Assembly (NCBI GenBank): GCA_018714545.1
Contig: DVNG01000008.1
Coordinates: 1 to 8,094, forward strand
DNA: 8,094 nt
Direction: 5' to 3'
Origin: Limousia pullorum
Lineage (GTDB): Bacteria > Bacillota > Clostridia > Oscillospirales > Acutalibacteraceae
Position 1 is the stretch's first letter. Every line of letters begins with the position of its first letter. The notes beneath the pieces were generated by a model that had not been told where the DNA came from, made no database searches, and saw only the letters and a program-made list of their open reading frames with translations. The position numbers and the translations under genes were made by a program. Of this stretch, positions 1 through 6,404 are shown in pieces.

Positions 1-1038
1 ACTATGATTGCGGGAAATCTTACAATGGACGAGTTTAAATATATTCTTTCCTATGGTCCTAAGGAAATGACCGACGGCGTTCCCACACAAAGCTATTCAG
101 AGCTTTTGAATTATCTCTGTGAACCGGCAAGCCGCAACGGAAATTACGTTGCCAATTTGGGAAACACCTCCGACTGGAAAGCAATGTATTCTCTCAGCGA
201 TGTAAACAGACTGTTCTCTTCATTTACAGACTTTAGATTCACCGCAGACAACGCCTCACAAGCCAACGCATATGTAAGCGGCGACGCAATTATATTTTCC
301 CCTGCCACAGTGGGACATATGATTACTTCCGACATAACATCTGCCAAGTATACCGACGATGAACTTATAATAGATTTCACCTATAACTACACCTCAGGCG
401 GAGGCAGCGGAAGCTACACCCTCTACAAGGAAGCTGTTTTAGTTCCAAACAGCGAGGGACTTTATCAGATAACCGACATATACGAGAGAAGCGAAGAAGA
501 GGAACCAACCGAAGCCGAAACATCCCAGACTCAGGACAGCCAATCCTCTCCATCAAGCCAGGACAGCGAGGATGAAGTAAACAAGCTTTATCAGGACACA
601 ATAAACAGAGTAAAAGCCAAGGAATCAGGTTTTGCCTTTACGACCTATCCGGACAGCAGTTACAACGGCGAGTATTCATACTTTATACGTGACCTTAACA
701 ATGACGGAAAGCTGGAGCTTGTTGTGGCGGCAAGAGCTGCGGAAGGTCCTTTTATAGTGTACAATTACAGGGTATACGGCTATGACCACCAGGGCGACAC
801 CTACACTCTTAAAACAATCTCAGATGATTTATCCGCTTTAAATCTTTTAATCCCTGAGGACGGCAACGGACTTTTTATTTATAATTTCAGCCGTGGCACA
901 GGAGAGGAAAATTTCCACAGGGCAACAATAGAAAACGGCAGCTTTGTGATTTCCTCTGCTTCAGAATACACATATACAATGGGAACAGATGCTTCAAATC
1001 AGTTCCACAGCGCAAACCCCTCCGCATTTCCGGATTAA
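1..1038 (+). CDS. Probable secreted/surface protein, C-terminal part (partial, start outside window)
   Basis: I do not recognise a named family. The frame is open at base 1 and the first ATG (position 4) has no ribosome binding site or signal peptide, so this is the C-terminal part of a longer protein. Numbering from that ATG, residues about 1-160 form a globular region rich in aromatic, Ser and Thr residues. Residues about 161-192 are a low-complexity acidic linker of Glu, Ser, Gln, Thr and Pro. Residues about 193-344 form a second domain with a calcium-loop-like motif, D230-x-N232-x-D234-G-x-x-E238, of the kind seen in dockerin/EF-hand-like and FG-GAP-type extracellular proteins. Low Cys content (one Cys) and the Ser/Gln/Glu linker fit an exported Gram-positive protein. 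It is convergent with the hem operon and separated from it by a terminator, so no functional link is implied. Coding is well supported; function is unknown. Confidence 0.8.
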   Translation, partial: TMIAGNLTMDEFKYILSYGPKEMTDGVPTQSYSELLNYLCEPASRNGNYVANLGNTSDWKAMYSLSDVNRLFSSFTDFRFTADNASQANAYVSGDAIIFSPATVGHMITSDITSAKYTDDELIIDFTYNYTSGGGSGSYTLYKEAVLVPNSEGLYQITDIYERSEEEEPTEAETSQTQDSQSSPSSQDSEDEVNKLYQDTINRVKAKESGFAFTTYPDSSYNGEYSYFIRDLNNDGKLELVVAARAAEGPFIVYNYRVYGYDHQGDTYTLKTISDDLSALNLLIPEDGNGLFIYNFSRGTGEENFHRATIENGSFVISSASEYTYTMGTDASNQFHSANPSAFPD

Positions 1039-1056
1039 AATAATAAGTTAAAACAA

Positions 1057-1086
1057 AAAGGACTGCAATTCAAAGTGCAGTCCTTT
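1057..1086. terminator. Bidirectional intrinsic terminator between convergent transcripts
   Basis: A perfect 11-bp inverted repeat (AAAGGACTGCA at 1057-1067, TGCAGTCCTTT at 1076-1086) encloses an 8-nt loop. On the plus strand the stem runs into TTTATTATTT; on the minus strand it runs into CCTTTTTGTTTT. It lies 18 nt after the stop of the plus-strand gene and 5 nt after the stop of hemL, so it can end both transcripts. Confidence 0.93.
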
Positions 1087-1091
1087 ATTAT

Positions 1092-2372
1092 TTAAAACAT
1101 ATATTTTCCGGCTTCACGGATACAGGCGGCTGTTTTCTCTATGTCCTCATCTGTGTGGGCGTAAGATACAAACATCGCCTCGAACTGGGACGGGGCTATA
1201 TATATTCCCTTTTCCAGCATAAATGAAAAATATTTTTCGTATTTTTCCGTATCGCTTGAAAGTGCGTCAGAATAGCTTTCCACCTTTCTATCGGTAAAGA
1301 AAGGACAAAGGAGAGAACCCACACGGTTCACGTTAAAGCCTGAGTCTTTAAAGGCTTTTTCCAAAACCTCGGATTTCTTTTCAAGCTCTGTATATATATT
1401 TTTATTCTCGCTAAGAATTTTAAGTGTTTCAATTCCTGCGGTTACAGCGATTGGGTTTCCTGAAAGAGTTCCAGCCTGATACACTTTACCAACGGGAGCC
1501 ACGTTTTCCATTATATCACGTCTGCCGCCGTACACCGCCAAAGGCATACCGCCGCCGGCGATTTTTCCAAGAGAAGTCAAGTCCGGCTTTACGCCGTAAT
1601 ACTCCTGAGCTCCGCCCAAAGCAAGTCGAAAACCTGTTATAACCTCGTCGAAAATAAGAAGAATACCGTTGTCCTCGGTGAGCTTTCTAAGCTCCTGCAA
1701 AAATTCCTTTTTAGGAGGAACAACGCCCATATTTGCCGCAACAGGCTCGATTATCACACAGGCAATTTCTCCATTGTTGCTCTCTATAAGATTTTCCACA
1801 GAAGAAATATCGTTATATTCTGCAATCAAGGTGTCCTTTGTGCAGTTTTCGGGAACACCTGCGCCGGATGGTATTGACTGGGTCAAAAGTCCCGAGCCCG
1901 CTTTTACCAGCATACAGTCGGAATGGCCGTGATAACATCCGTTAAACTTGATTACCTTATTCTTTCCTGTAAATCCCCTGGCGGCACGGACAACGCTCAT
2001 AACCGCCTCTGTTCCGGAATTTACCAGGCGCATCATTTCCATTGATGGCATCAATGAGGAAATCAATTTTGCAAGTATTGTTTCCTTTTCGGTGGGAGCG
2101 CCGAAGGTAAGTCCGTCCTCGCAGGCTTTCTGCACCGCGGCTATAACCTGAGGGTGGCTGTGACCCAAAATTCCCGGGCCCCATGAACATACAAAATCCA
2201 CATAGGAATTTCCGTCCACGTCGTATATATAACCTTTCTCTGCTCTTTTTATGAACAGCGGTTCTCTCTTTACCGCCTGATAAGCTCTGACAGGGCTGTT
2301 AACTCCGCCGGGCATATATTTTTTTGCCTCTTCAAAAAGACTGTGTGATTTTTCGGTATTCAACTTCTTCAC
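1092..2372 (-). CDS. hemL: Glutamate-1-semialdehyde 2,1-aminomutase (HemL)
   Basis: This PLP enzyme moves the amino group of glutamate-1-semialdehyde to give 5-aminolevulinate, the last step of the C5 pathway in the cytoplasm. The 426 residues match the usual family length. Family landmarks are PGGVNSPVRA (21-30), SWGPGILGH (63-71), NSGTEA (118-123), CYHGHSD (146-152), FDEVITGFR (241-249, with the PLP-binding Asp) and the Schiff-base lysine K270 in SLGKIAGGG, followed by YQAGTLSGNP and SQFEAMFVSYAHT. It is the last gene of the operon, 13 nt after hemB. The frame opens with GTG at 2372, but TAAGG (2373-2377) abuts that codon. TTG at 2361-2363 (codon 4) sits 9 nt after TAAGG and gives an N-terminus like that of Bacillus HemL, so it may be the true start. 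Identification is secure; the start is not. Confidence 0.97.
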   Translation of the reverse strand: MKKLNTEKSHSLFEEAKKYMPGGVNSPVRAYQAVKREPLFIKRAEKGYIYDVDGNSYVDFVCSWGPGILGHSHPQVIAAVQKACEDGLTFGAPTEKETILAKLISSLMPSMEMMRLVNSGTEAVMSVVRAARGFTGKNKVIKFNGCYHGHSDCMLVKAGSGLLTQSIPSGAGVPENCTKDTLIAEYNDISSVENLIESNNGEIACVIIEPVAANMGVVPPKKEFLQELRKLTEDNGILLIFDEVITGFRLALGGAQEYYGVKPDLTSLGKIAGGGMPLAVYGGRRDIMENVAPVGKVYQAGTLSGNPIAVTAGIETLKILSENKNIYTELEKKSEVLEKAFKDSGFNVNRVGSLLCPFFTDRKVESYSDALSSDTEKYEKYFSFMLEKGIYIAPSQFEAMFVSYAHTDEDIEKTAACIREAGKYMF

Positions 2373-2385
2373 CCTTAATCAATCT

Positions 2386-3351
2386 TTAAATTTCTTTCAG
2401 CCACTGAGCAGCTTCAATGGCGTGATAGGTTATTATAATATTTGCGCCTGCACGCTTTATGGCGTAAAGGTTCTCAAGAACAATTCTCTTTTCGTCAATC
2501 CAGCCGGAAAGAGCCGCCGCTTTTACCATTGCATATTCTCCGCTTACATTGTAGGCGGCAATAGGCGTATCAAATCTCTGGGACGCTTCCTTTATAACGT
2601 CAAGATAAGCCAAAGCAGGCTTTACCATTACAATGTCTGCGCCCTCTTCTATATCGTTGGAAATCTCTCTCATTGCCTCTTTTACATTGGCAAAATCCAT
2701 CTGATATGTTTTTCTGTCGCCGAACTTTGGGGCAGAGTGTGCGGCGTCTCTGAAAGGTCCGTAATATGCGGAAGCATATTTTGCGCTGTATGCCATAATC
2801 GGCACATTTTTAAAGTTGTTATTGTCGAGAACTTTTCTGATATATTCAACTCTTCCATCCATCATATCTGACGGAGCAACCATATCAGCACCGGCCTGAA
2901 CGCAGGTGAGAGCCATTTCTGCAAGGTATGGAAGTGTTTCATCGTTTAAGATTTCGCCTTCGTTGACAATTCCGCAGTGACCGTGGTTTGTATAAGCGCA
3001 AAGACAAATATCAGCCACTACCACAATATCCGGATAATGGTTCTTTATATATTTAATTCCCTTCTGGGCAATTCCGTCCCAGCGGTATGCTTCACTTCCC
3101 TTGGAATCCTTATGCACAGGAACGCCGAAAATCATAACTCCGCTTATTCCTGAATTTACAACCTGCTCCATTATTTCGTAAAGTCTGTCAACGGAATAGT
3201 TGTACACTCCCGGCATTGAGGGGATTTCCTCTTTTATGCCTCTGCCCTCTGTAACAAAAATAGGATAAATAAGTTCAGAGGGAAGCACTGTTGTTTCTCT
3301 AACAAGACTTCTCATTGTGCTGTTCTGTCTTAATCTTCTGTTTCTGTTCAT
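2386..3351 (-). CDS. hemB: Delta-aminolevulinic acid dehydratase / porphobilinogen synthase (HemB)
   Basis: This cytoplasmic enzyme condenses two 5-aminolevulinate molecules into porphobilinogen. At 321 residues it is the usual family length. The two active-site lysines are K191 (in MAYSAKYAS) and K244 (in MVKPALAYLD). The Cys-rich zinc site of the zinc-dependent type is complete: C116, C118 and C126 in DICLCAYTNHGHCG. The N-terminal arm RRLRQNSTMRSLVRET and the motif SDMMDGRV (161-168) are typical. ATG at 3349-3351 is preceded by AGGAG (3359-3363) at 7-nt spacing. The gene starts inside the last 53 bp of cobA/hemD, so translation of the two is probably coupled. See the separate entry for RNA structure next to this ribosome binding site. 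Confidence 0.98.
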   Translation of the reverse strand: MNRNRRLRQNSTMRSLVRETTVLPSELIYPIFVTEGRGIKEEIPSMPGVYNYSVDRLYEIMEQVVNSGISGVMIFGVPVHKDSKGSEAYRWDGIAQKGIKYIKNHYPDIVVVADICLCAYTNHGHCGIVNEGEILNDETLPYLAEMALTCVQAGADMVAPSDMMDGRVEYIRKVLDNNNFKNVPIMAYSAKYASAYYGPFRDAAHSAPKFGDRKTYQMDFANVKEAMREISNDIEEGADIVMVKPALAYLDVIKEASQRFDTPIAAYNVSGEYAMVKAAALSGWIDEKRIVLENLYAIKRAGANIIITYHAIEAAQWLKEI

Positions 3352-4885
3352 AGCAACTCTCCTTTACAGCTTTAGCTAAGCCTTTACAGCTAAAATTATC
3401 CGCTGTAATTATTTTCATATTTCCTATCAAACCCCTGTATTTTTCAATCTGTTTCTTTGTTTCCTCACCTATGCAGATAACCACTGTGTCCTGCAAGAAA
3501 AAGCTCTGAGGATTTTTCATTTCCTCAAAAAATATTTTAACTCCGGAACCGCTGGAAAATGTTATTCGGCTGTATTTTTTCTCTGCGCCGTTTTTCTCAA
3601 AATTTTCTATGGCGTCTTTGTCAGCGCCGACGCTGTATGTGCTCACATCCGTAAAGTCAAAGCCTTCCTTTGTGAGAATTTCCTCAAGGGACTTTGAACC
3701 CTGGGCGCTTCTGAAAGCTACCGCCGATTTAACTCCGCCATTTTTGCGGCAGTCCTCAGCTATAGCCTTTGCAAGTTCTTCTACTGTATATTTTTGGGGA
3801 ACCACATCGGGAATTAAGCCGTAATTTCTAAGCTTCTCGCAGGTTCCGCTTCCCACAGCCGCAATTCTTGTTCCGTATATTTTGCGTACATCAATTTCAT
3901 ATTTTTTCAGCAAATTGAAAAATACATCAACACCATTAGGTGATGTAAAAATAGTATAACATCCATTTTCTACTTTTTCAATTCCCTTTGCAAGCTCTTG
4001 TTCGCATGTGGATATATTTATTTTTGACAAAATCAATTTTTCCCCATGCAAGCCCAATTTTTTTAGTTCTTTTGACAGTTTTTCTGTGTGTGTGGCTGTT
4101 CCGGTTATCAGTATGTTTTTTGTTTCCTGCTGTTGTTTTTCTCCGGAAAAATCACAGGCTGCTGTATCTCCTATAACTATAACCGCCGGGGATTTCATGT
4201 TGTTTTCTTTCACATCTTTTTCGGCATTTTTTAAGGTGGTTCTTATAACCCTTTGATTTTTTCTGCATCCGTCGGATATAACCGCCGCCGGTGTATCTTC
4301 TGAAAGTCCGCAGGAAATAAGGGTTTCTGCAATATATCCTATAAGATTTAATCCCATTAAAACCACCAAGGTTCCCTTTGTACGGGCGTAACCCTCAAGA
4401 ACCTGTCTGTCCACGGGAGTTCCGTCGGATTTTCTGGCTGTGATAACCATAAAGCTTCTGCTTGTGTCCCTGTGTGTCACTGGTATTCCTGCCCTTTGAG
4501 GAACCGCAATGCAGGAGCTTATTCCCGGCAAAACCTCATAGGAAATATTCTCCTTTTCCAGAGCCTGAGCCTCTTCGCCCCCTCTTCCGAAAACAAAGGG
4601 GTCGCCGCCCTTGAGCCTAACCACTGTTTTACCCTCTAAGGCTTTATTTAAAATTATTCCGTTTATTTCACTCTGCAAAGGGGAAGGTTTTCCGAACCTT
4701 TTTCCCACGTATATTTTCTCGCAGTCCTTACGGGCGTTTAAAAGTATATCTTCATCAACCAGGCTGTCGTAAATTATCACCTGGGCGTTTTTTATGCAGT
4801 CAAGGGCTTTCAGTGTCAGAAGCTCTTCGCCTCCGCAGCCTGCGCCCACAAGATAAACTTTTCCCTGTGGTTTTATTTCTCTCAT
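3299..4885 (-). CDS. cobA/hemD: Fused uroporphyrinogen-III C-methyltransferase / uroporphyrinogen-III synthase (CobA-HemD)
   Basis: This is a two-domain fusion of 528 residues. Residues about 8-245 are the SAM-dependent methyltransferase (SUMT), which converts uroporphyrinogen III to precorrin-2. It shows the N-terminal glycine loop and LLTLKA (14-26), the signature LKGGDPFVFGRGG (91-103), and GISSCIAVPQRAGIPVTHRD with TSRSF (121-145). Residues about 256-510 are HemD, which cyclises hydroxymethylbilane to uroporphyrinogen III; landmarks are FTSPNGVDVFF (313-323) and AAVGSGTCEKL (342-352). The fusion is common in Clostridia and places synthesis of uroporphyrinogen III next to its diversion to sirohaem or B12. 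ATG at 4883-4885 has AGAGGA about 7 nt upstream and follows hemC by 20 nt. The glycine loop reads GAGCGGEE where many SUMTs have GxGPGDPE. The hydrophilic tail after about residue 510 is encoded where hemB begins. HemD domains are poorly conserved, but order and context make the call firm. Confidence 0.96.
   Translation of the reverse strand: MREIKPQGKVYLVGAGCGGEELLTLKALDCIKNAQVIIYDSLVDEDILLNARKDCEKIYVGKRFGKPSPLQSEINGIILNKALEGKTVVRLKGGDPFVFGRGGEEAQALEKENISYEVLPGISSCIAVPQRAGIPVTHRDTSRSFMVITARKSDGTPVDRQVLEGYARTKGTLVVLMGLNLIGYIAETLISCGLSEDTPAAVISDGCRKNQRVIRTTLKNAEKDVKENNMKSPAVIVIGDTAACDFSGEKQQQETKNILITGTATHTEKLSKELKKLGLHGEKLILSKINISTCEQELAKGIEKVENGCYTIFTSPNGVDVFFNLLKKYEIDVRKIYGTRIAAVGSGTCEKLRNYGLIPDVVPQKYTVEELAKAIAEDCRKNGGVKSAVAFRSAQGSKSLEEILTKEGFDFTDVSTYSVGADKDAIENFEKNGAEKKYSRITFSSGSGVKIFFEEMKNPQSFFLQDTVVICIGEETKKQIEKYRGLIGNMKIITADNFSCKGLAKAVKESCYEQKQKIKTEQHNEKSC
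3359..3408 (-). promoter_or_regulatory. Candidate alternative RNA structures at the hemB ribosome binding site
   Basis: Within the 3' end of cobA/hemD, TTACAGC (3402-3408) can pair with either of two GCTGTAA copies (3384-3390 or 3364-3370). A separate 7-bp hairpin, TTTAGCT (3388-3394) with AGCTAAA (3371-3377), excludes the first pairing and stacks directly on the second. The second pairing ends in the A residues of the hemB Shine-Dalgarno (AAAGGAG, 3359-3365). The segment could therefore tune hemB translation. It is coding sequence, so the repeats may be coincidental. Confidence 0.3.
3361..3391. repeat. Short direct repeat, 11 bp twice with 20-bp period
   Basis: CCTTTACAGCT occurs at 3361-3371 and again at 3381-3391. 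The two copies are in different reading frames of cobA/hemD (20 is not a multiple of 3), so they do not reflect a protein repeat. On the minus strand the downstream copy supplies most of the hemB ribosome binding site. Confidence 0.7.
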
Positions 4886-4905
4886 AGAATTTTCCTCTGC
4901 TAAAC

Positions 4906-5769
4906 TTAAATCATATCCCTTATATATTTTTCCGCTGTTGCCTTAAAGCTTTTTTCATCGGTTTCAAAATAACTTCTTTTATCGCCGTACATAACGGAGC
5001 AGGAAATTATTCCCTCGTTAAATTTTGCAGACGCACCGATAGATGCACTGCAATCTCCGCCCAACAGCTTCAAAATATATCTTTCACAGTCGAACTCTTT
5101 TCTGGTTTTTTCGCACTGAACCGCCTTTATAAGCTCTGATACATCCGAGTTTTTCAAAGCTTCAATTACAATTATTCCCTGACAGGCGGCTGGTATCATT
5201 TCTTCCTCGGTAAAGGGTCTGAAATCAAAACGGCTGTCCTTATAAAGCTTTAGACGGTCAAGTCCTGCGGCGGCAAGAATTATTCCGTCGTACTCGCCCC
5301 TGTAAAGCTTTTCAAGCCTTGTGTTTATGTTTCCCCTGATAAGCTTAAAGTCGCAGTTTTCAACAAGCTTTGAACACTGCAATGCTCTTCTTTTGCTTCC
5401 GGTTCCTATTGTTTTCAGGTTTTCAAAACCTCTGCCCTTTTTAGTCACCAAAACGTCACGGCGGTCGTCACGGCTTAAAACTCCGGAAATTTCCAAGCCC
5501 TCGTAAAGCTCCAAGGGCAAGTCCTTTCCGCTGTGCACCGCAAAGTCTATTTCACCTATTTTAATAAGCCTTTCAATCTCGCTTACAAAAAGTCCCTTGT
5601 CGCCTATTTCGCCCAAAGGCTTTTCAAGGTTTCTGTCTCCCCTTGTGCTTATTCCCACTGTTTCAAACTCAAATTCCGGAAATCTGCTTTTCAGTGCGTC
5701 TACCGCCATTTCAGTCTGCTTTAATGCCAAAAGGCTTTTTCTTGTGCCGACTTTAATTACCCTTTTCAT
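4906..5769 (-). CDS. hemC: Hydroxymethylbilane synthase / porphobilinogen deaminase (HemC)
   Basis: HemC polymerises four porphobilinogens into hydroxymethylbilane on a covalently held dipyrromethane cofactor. The 287 residues are somewhat short for a family usually near 300-315. Visible landmarks are VGTRKSLLALKQ (7-18), STRGDRN (41-47), KGLFVSEIE (58-66), HSGKDLP (79-85, with the catalytic Asp D83), GTGSKRR (122-128), RGNINTRL (145-152) and AAAGLDRL (166-173). PAACQGI (193-199) follows, and C240 in LGGDC is the expected cofactor-attachment cysteine. Several motifs deviate from the common forms HSMKDxP, GTSSxRR and PAxGQGA, but the Ser, Lys, Asp and Arg residues expected at the active site remain. 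ATG at 5767-5769 overlaps the stop of the preceding gene as ATGA, and the upstream sequence is G-rich (GGCGGGGGAAG) rather than a canonical AGGAGG. Confidence 0.96.
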   Translation of the reverse strand: MKRVIKVGTRKSLLALKQTEMAVDALKSRFPEFEFETVGISTRGDRNLEKPLGEIGDKGLFVSEIERLIKIGEIDFAVHSGKDLPLELYEGLEISGVLSRDDRRDVLVTKKGRGFENLKTIGTGSKRRALQCSKLVENCDFKLIRGNINTRLEKLYRGEYDGIILAAAGLDRLKLYKDSRFDFRPFTEEEMIPAACQGIIVIEALKNSDVSELIKAVQCEKTRKEFDCERYILKLLGGDCSASIGASAKFNEGIISCSVMYGDKRSYFETDEKSFKATAEKYIRDMI

Positions 5770-6404
5770 CTTCCCCCGCCTATGTATTTCTTCATTATTT
5801 TATTTGCAAGCATAACGGATTCTTTGGAGTCGCCCTCCTCGTAAACAAGGGCGTTGAAAACCTCTTTTAAAAATTCCGCTCTTATATCACTGCTGTAAAT
5901 AAATCTTTTGGCATTTTTTCTCTGGTTATACATGATGTCTATTATGTTATCAAGTCTTTCGCCGTCAAGCTCCTGAAACTTTCTTCTAAGGTAAGCGGCG
6001 CACAGTGGGCTTTTTCCCTCTGTGGTAAACGCCGCAGTATAGTTTCTTCCCTTTGAAACCGACGGGAAAATAAATGTGCATTTTTTGATATCGTCCACCA
6101 CATTTACAGGAAGATTTCTTTCAACGCATAAATCGTAAATATGGCTGTTGAGATGGTCGTTATCTGTGGCGGCAATTACAAAACTGCACCCGTCAATATC
6201 GGAGTCCATAAAAAGATGATAAACCATCTCTATTTTACTTTTAATTTTATCATCGTAAAAACCATCGCAAAACTTTTTTGAACAAACCTTTATTTTGCAG
6301 TCAAAAAGCAACAGTTTTTCTACCTTCCTCAAAGCAACCTCTCCGCCTCCCACAACAAGACACTGCTTGTCGGTAACATCCATAAAAAACGGAAAATAGC
6401 TCAT
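5766..6404 (-). CDS. sirC: Precorrin-2 dehydrogenase, SirC/Met8/CysG-N family (possibly also sirohydrochlorin ferrochelatase)
   Basis: This enzyme oxidises precorrin-2 to sirohydrochlorin with NAD+; some family members also insert iron to give sirohaem. The 212 residues match stand-alone SirC-type proteins. MSYFPFFMDV leads into the Rossmann strand and glycine loop CLVVGGGEVALRKVEKLL (15-32). FVIAATDND (75-83) and NVVDD (101-105) follow; D104 aligns with the catalytic Asp of CysG/Met8. Then come CTFIFPS (109-115) and TTEGKSPLCAAYLRRK (127-142). The C-terminal helical part is present, so the protein looks complete. It overlaps hemA upstream and hemC downstream by 4 bp each (ATGA), which indicates translational coupling. 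It acts directly after the CobA half of the downstream fusion. Whether it also chelates iron cannot be told from sequence. Confidence 0.93.
   Translation of the reverse strand: MSYFPFFMDVTDKQCLVVGGGEVALRKVEKLLLFDCKIKVCSKKFCDGFYDDKIKSKIEMVYHLFMDSDIDGCSFVIAATDNDHLNSHIYDLCVERNLPVNVVDDIKKCTFIFPSVSKGRNYTAAFTTEGKSPLCAAYLRRKFQELDGERLDNIIDIMYNQRKNAKRFIYSSDIRAEFLKEVFNALVYEEGDSKESVMLANKIMKKYIGGGR

Noticed and set aside
1957..2190. Arg/Gly-rich minus-strand reading frame inside hemL
   Set aside because: It is an alternative frame of the well-supported hemL gene with no start signal of its own.
2422..2871. 149-residue plus-strand reading frame opposite hemB
   Set aside because: It is fully antisense to a clear hemB, has no recognisable motif, and its Cys/Ile/His-rich composition is typical of a shadow frame.
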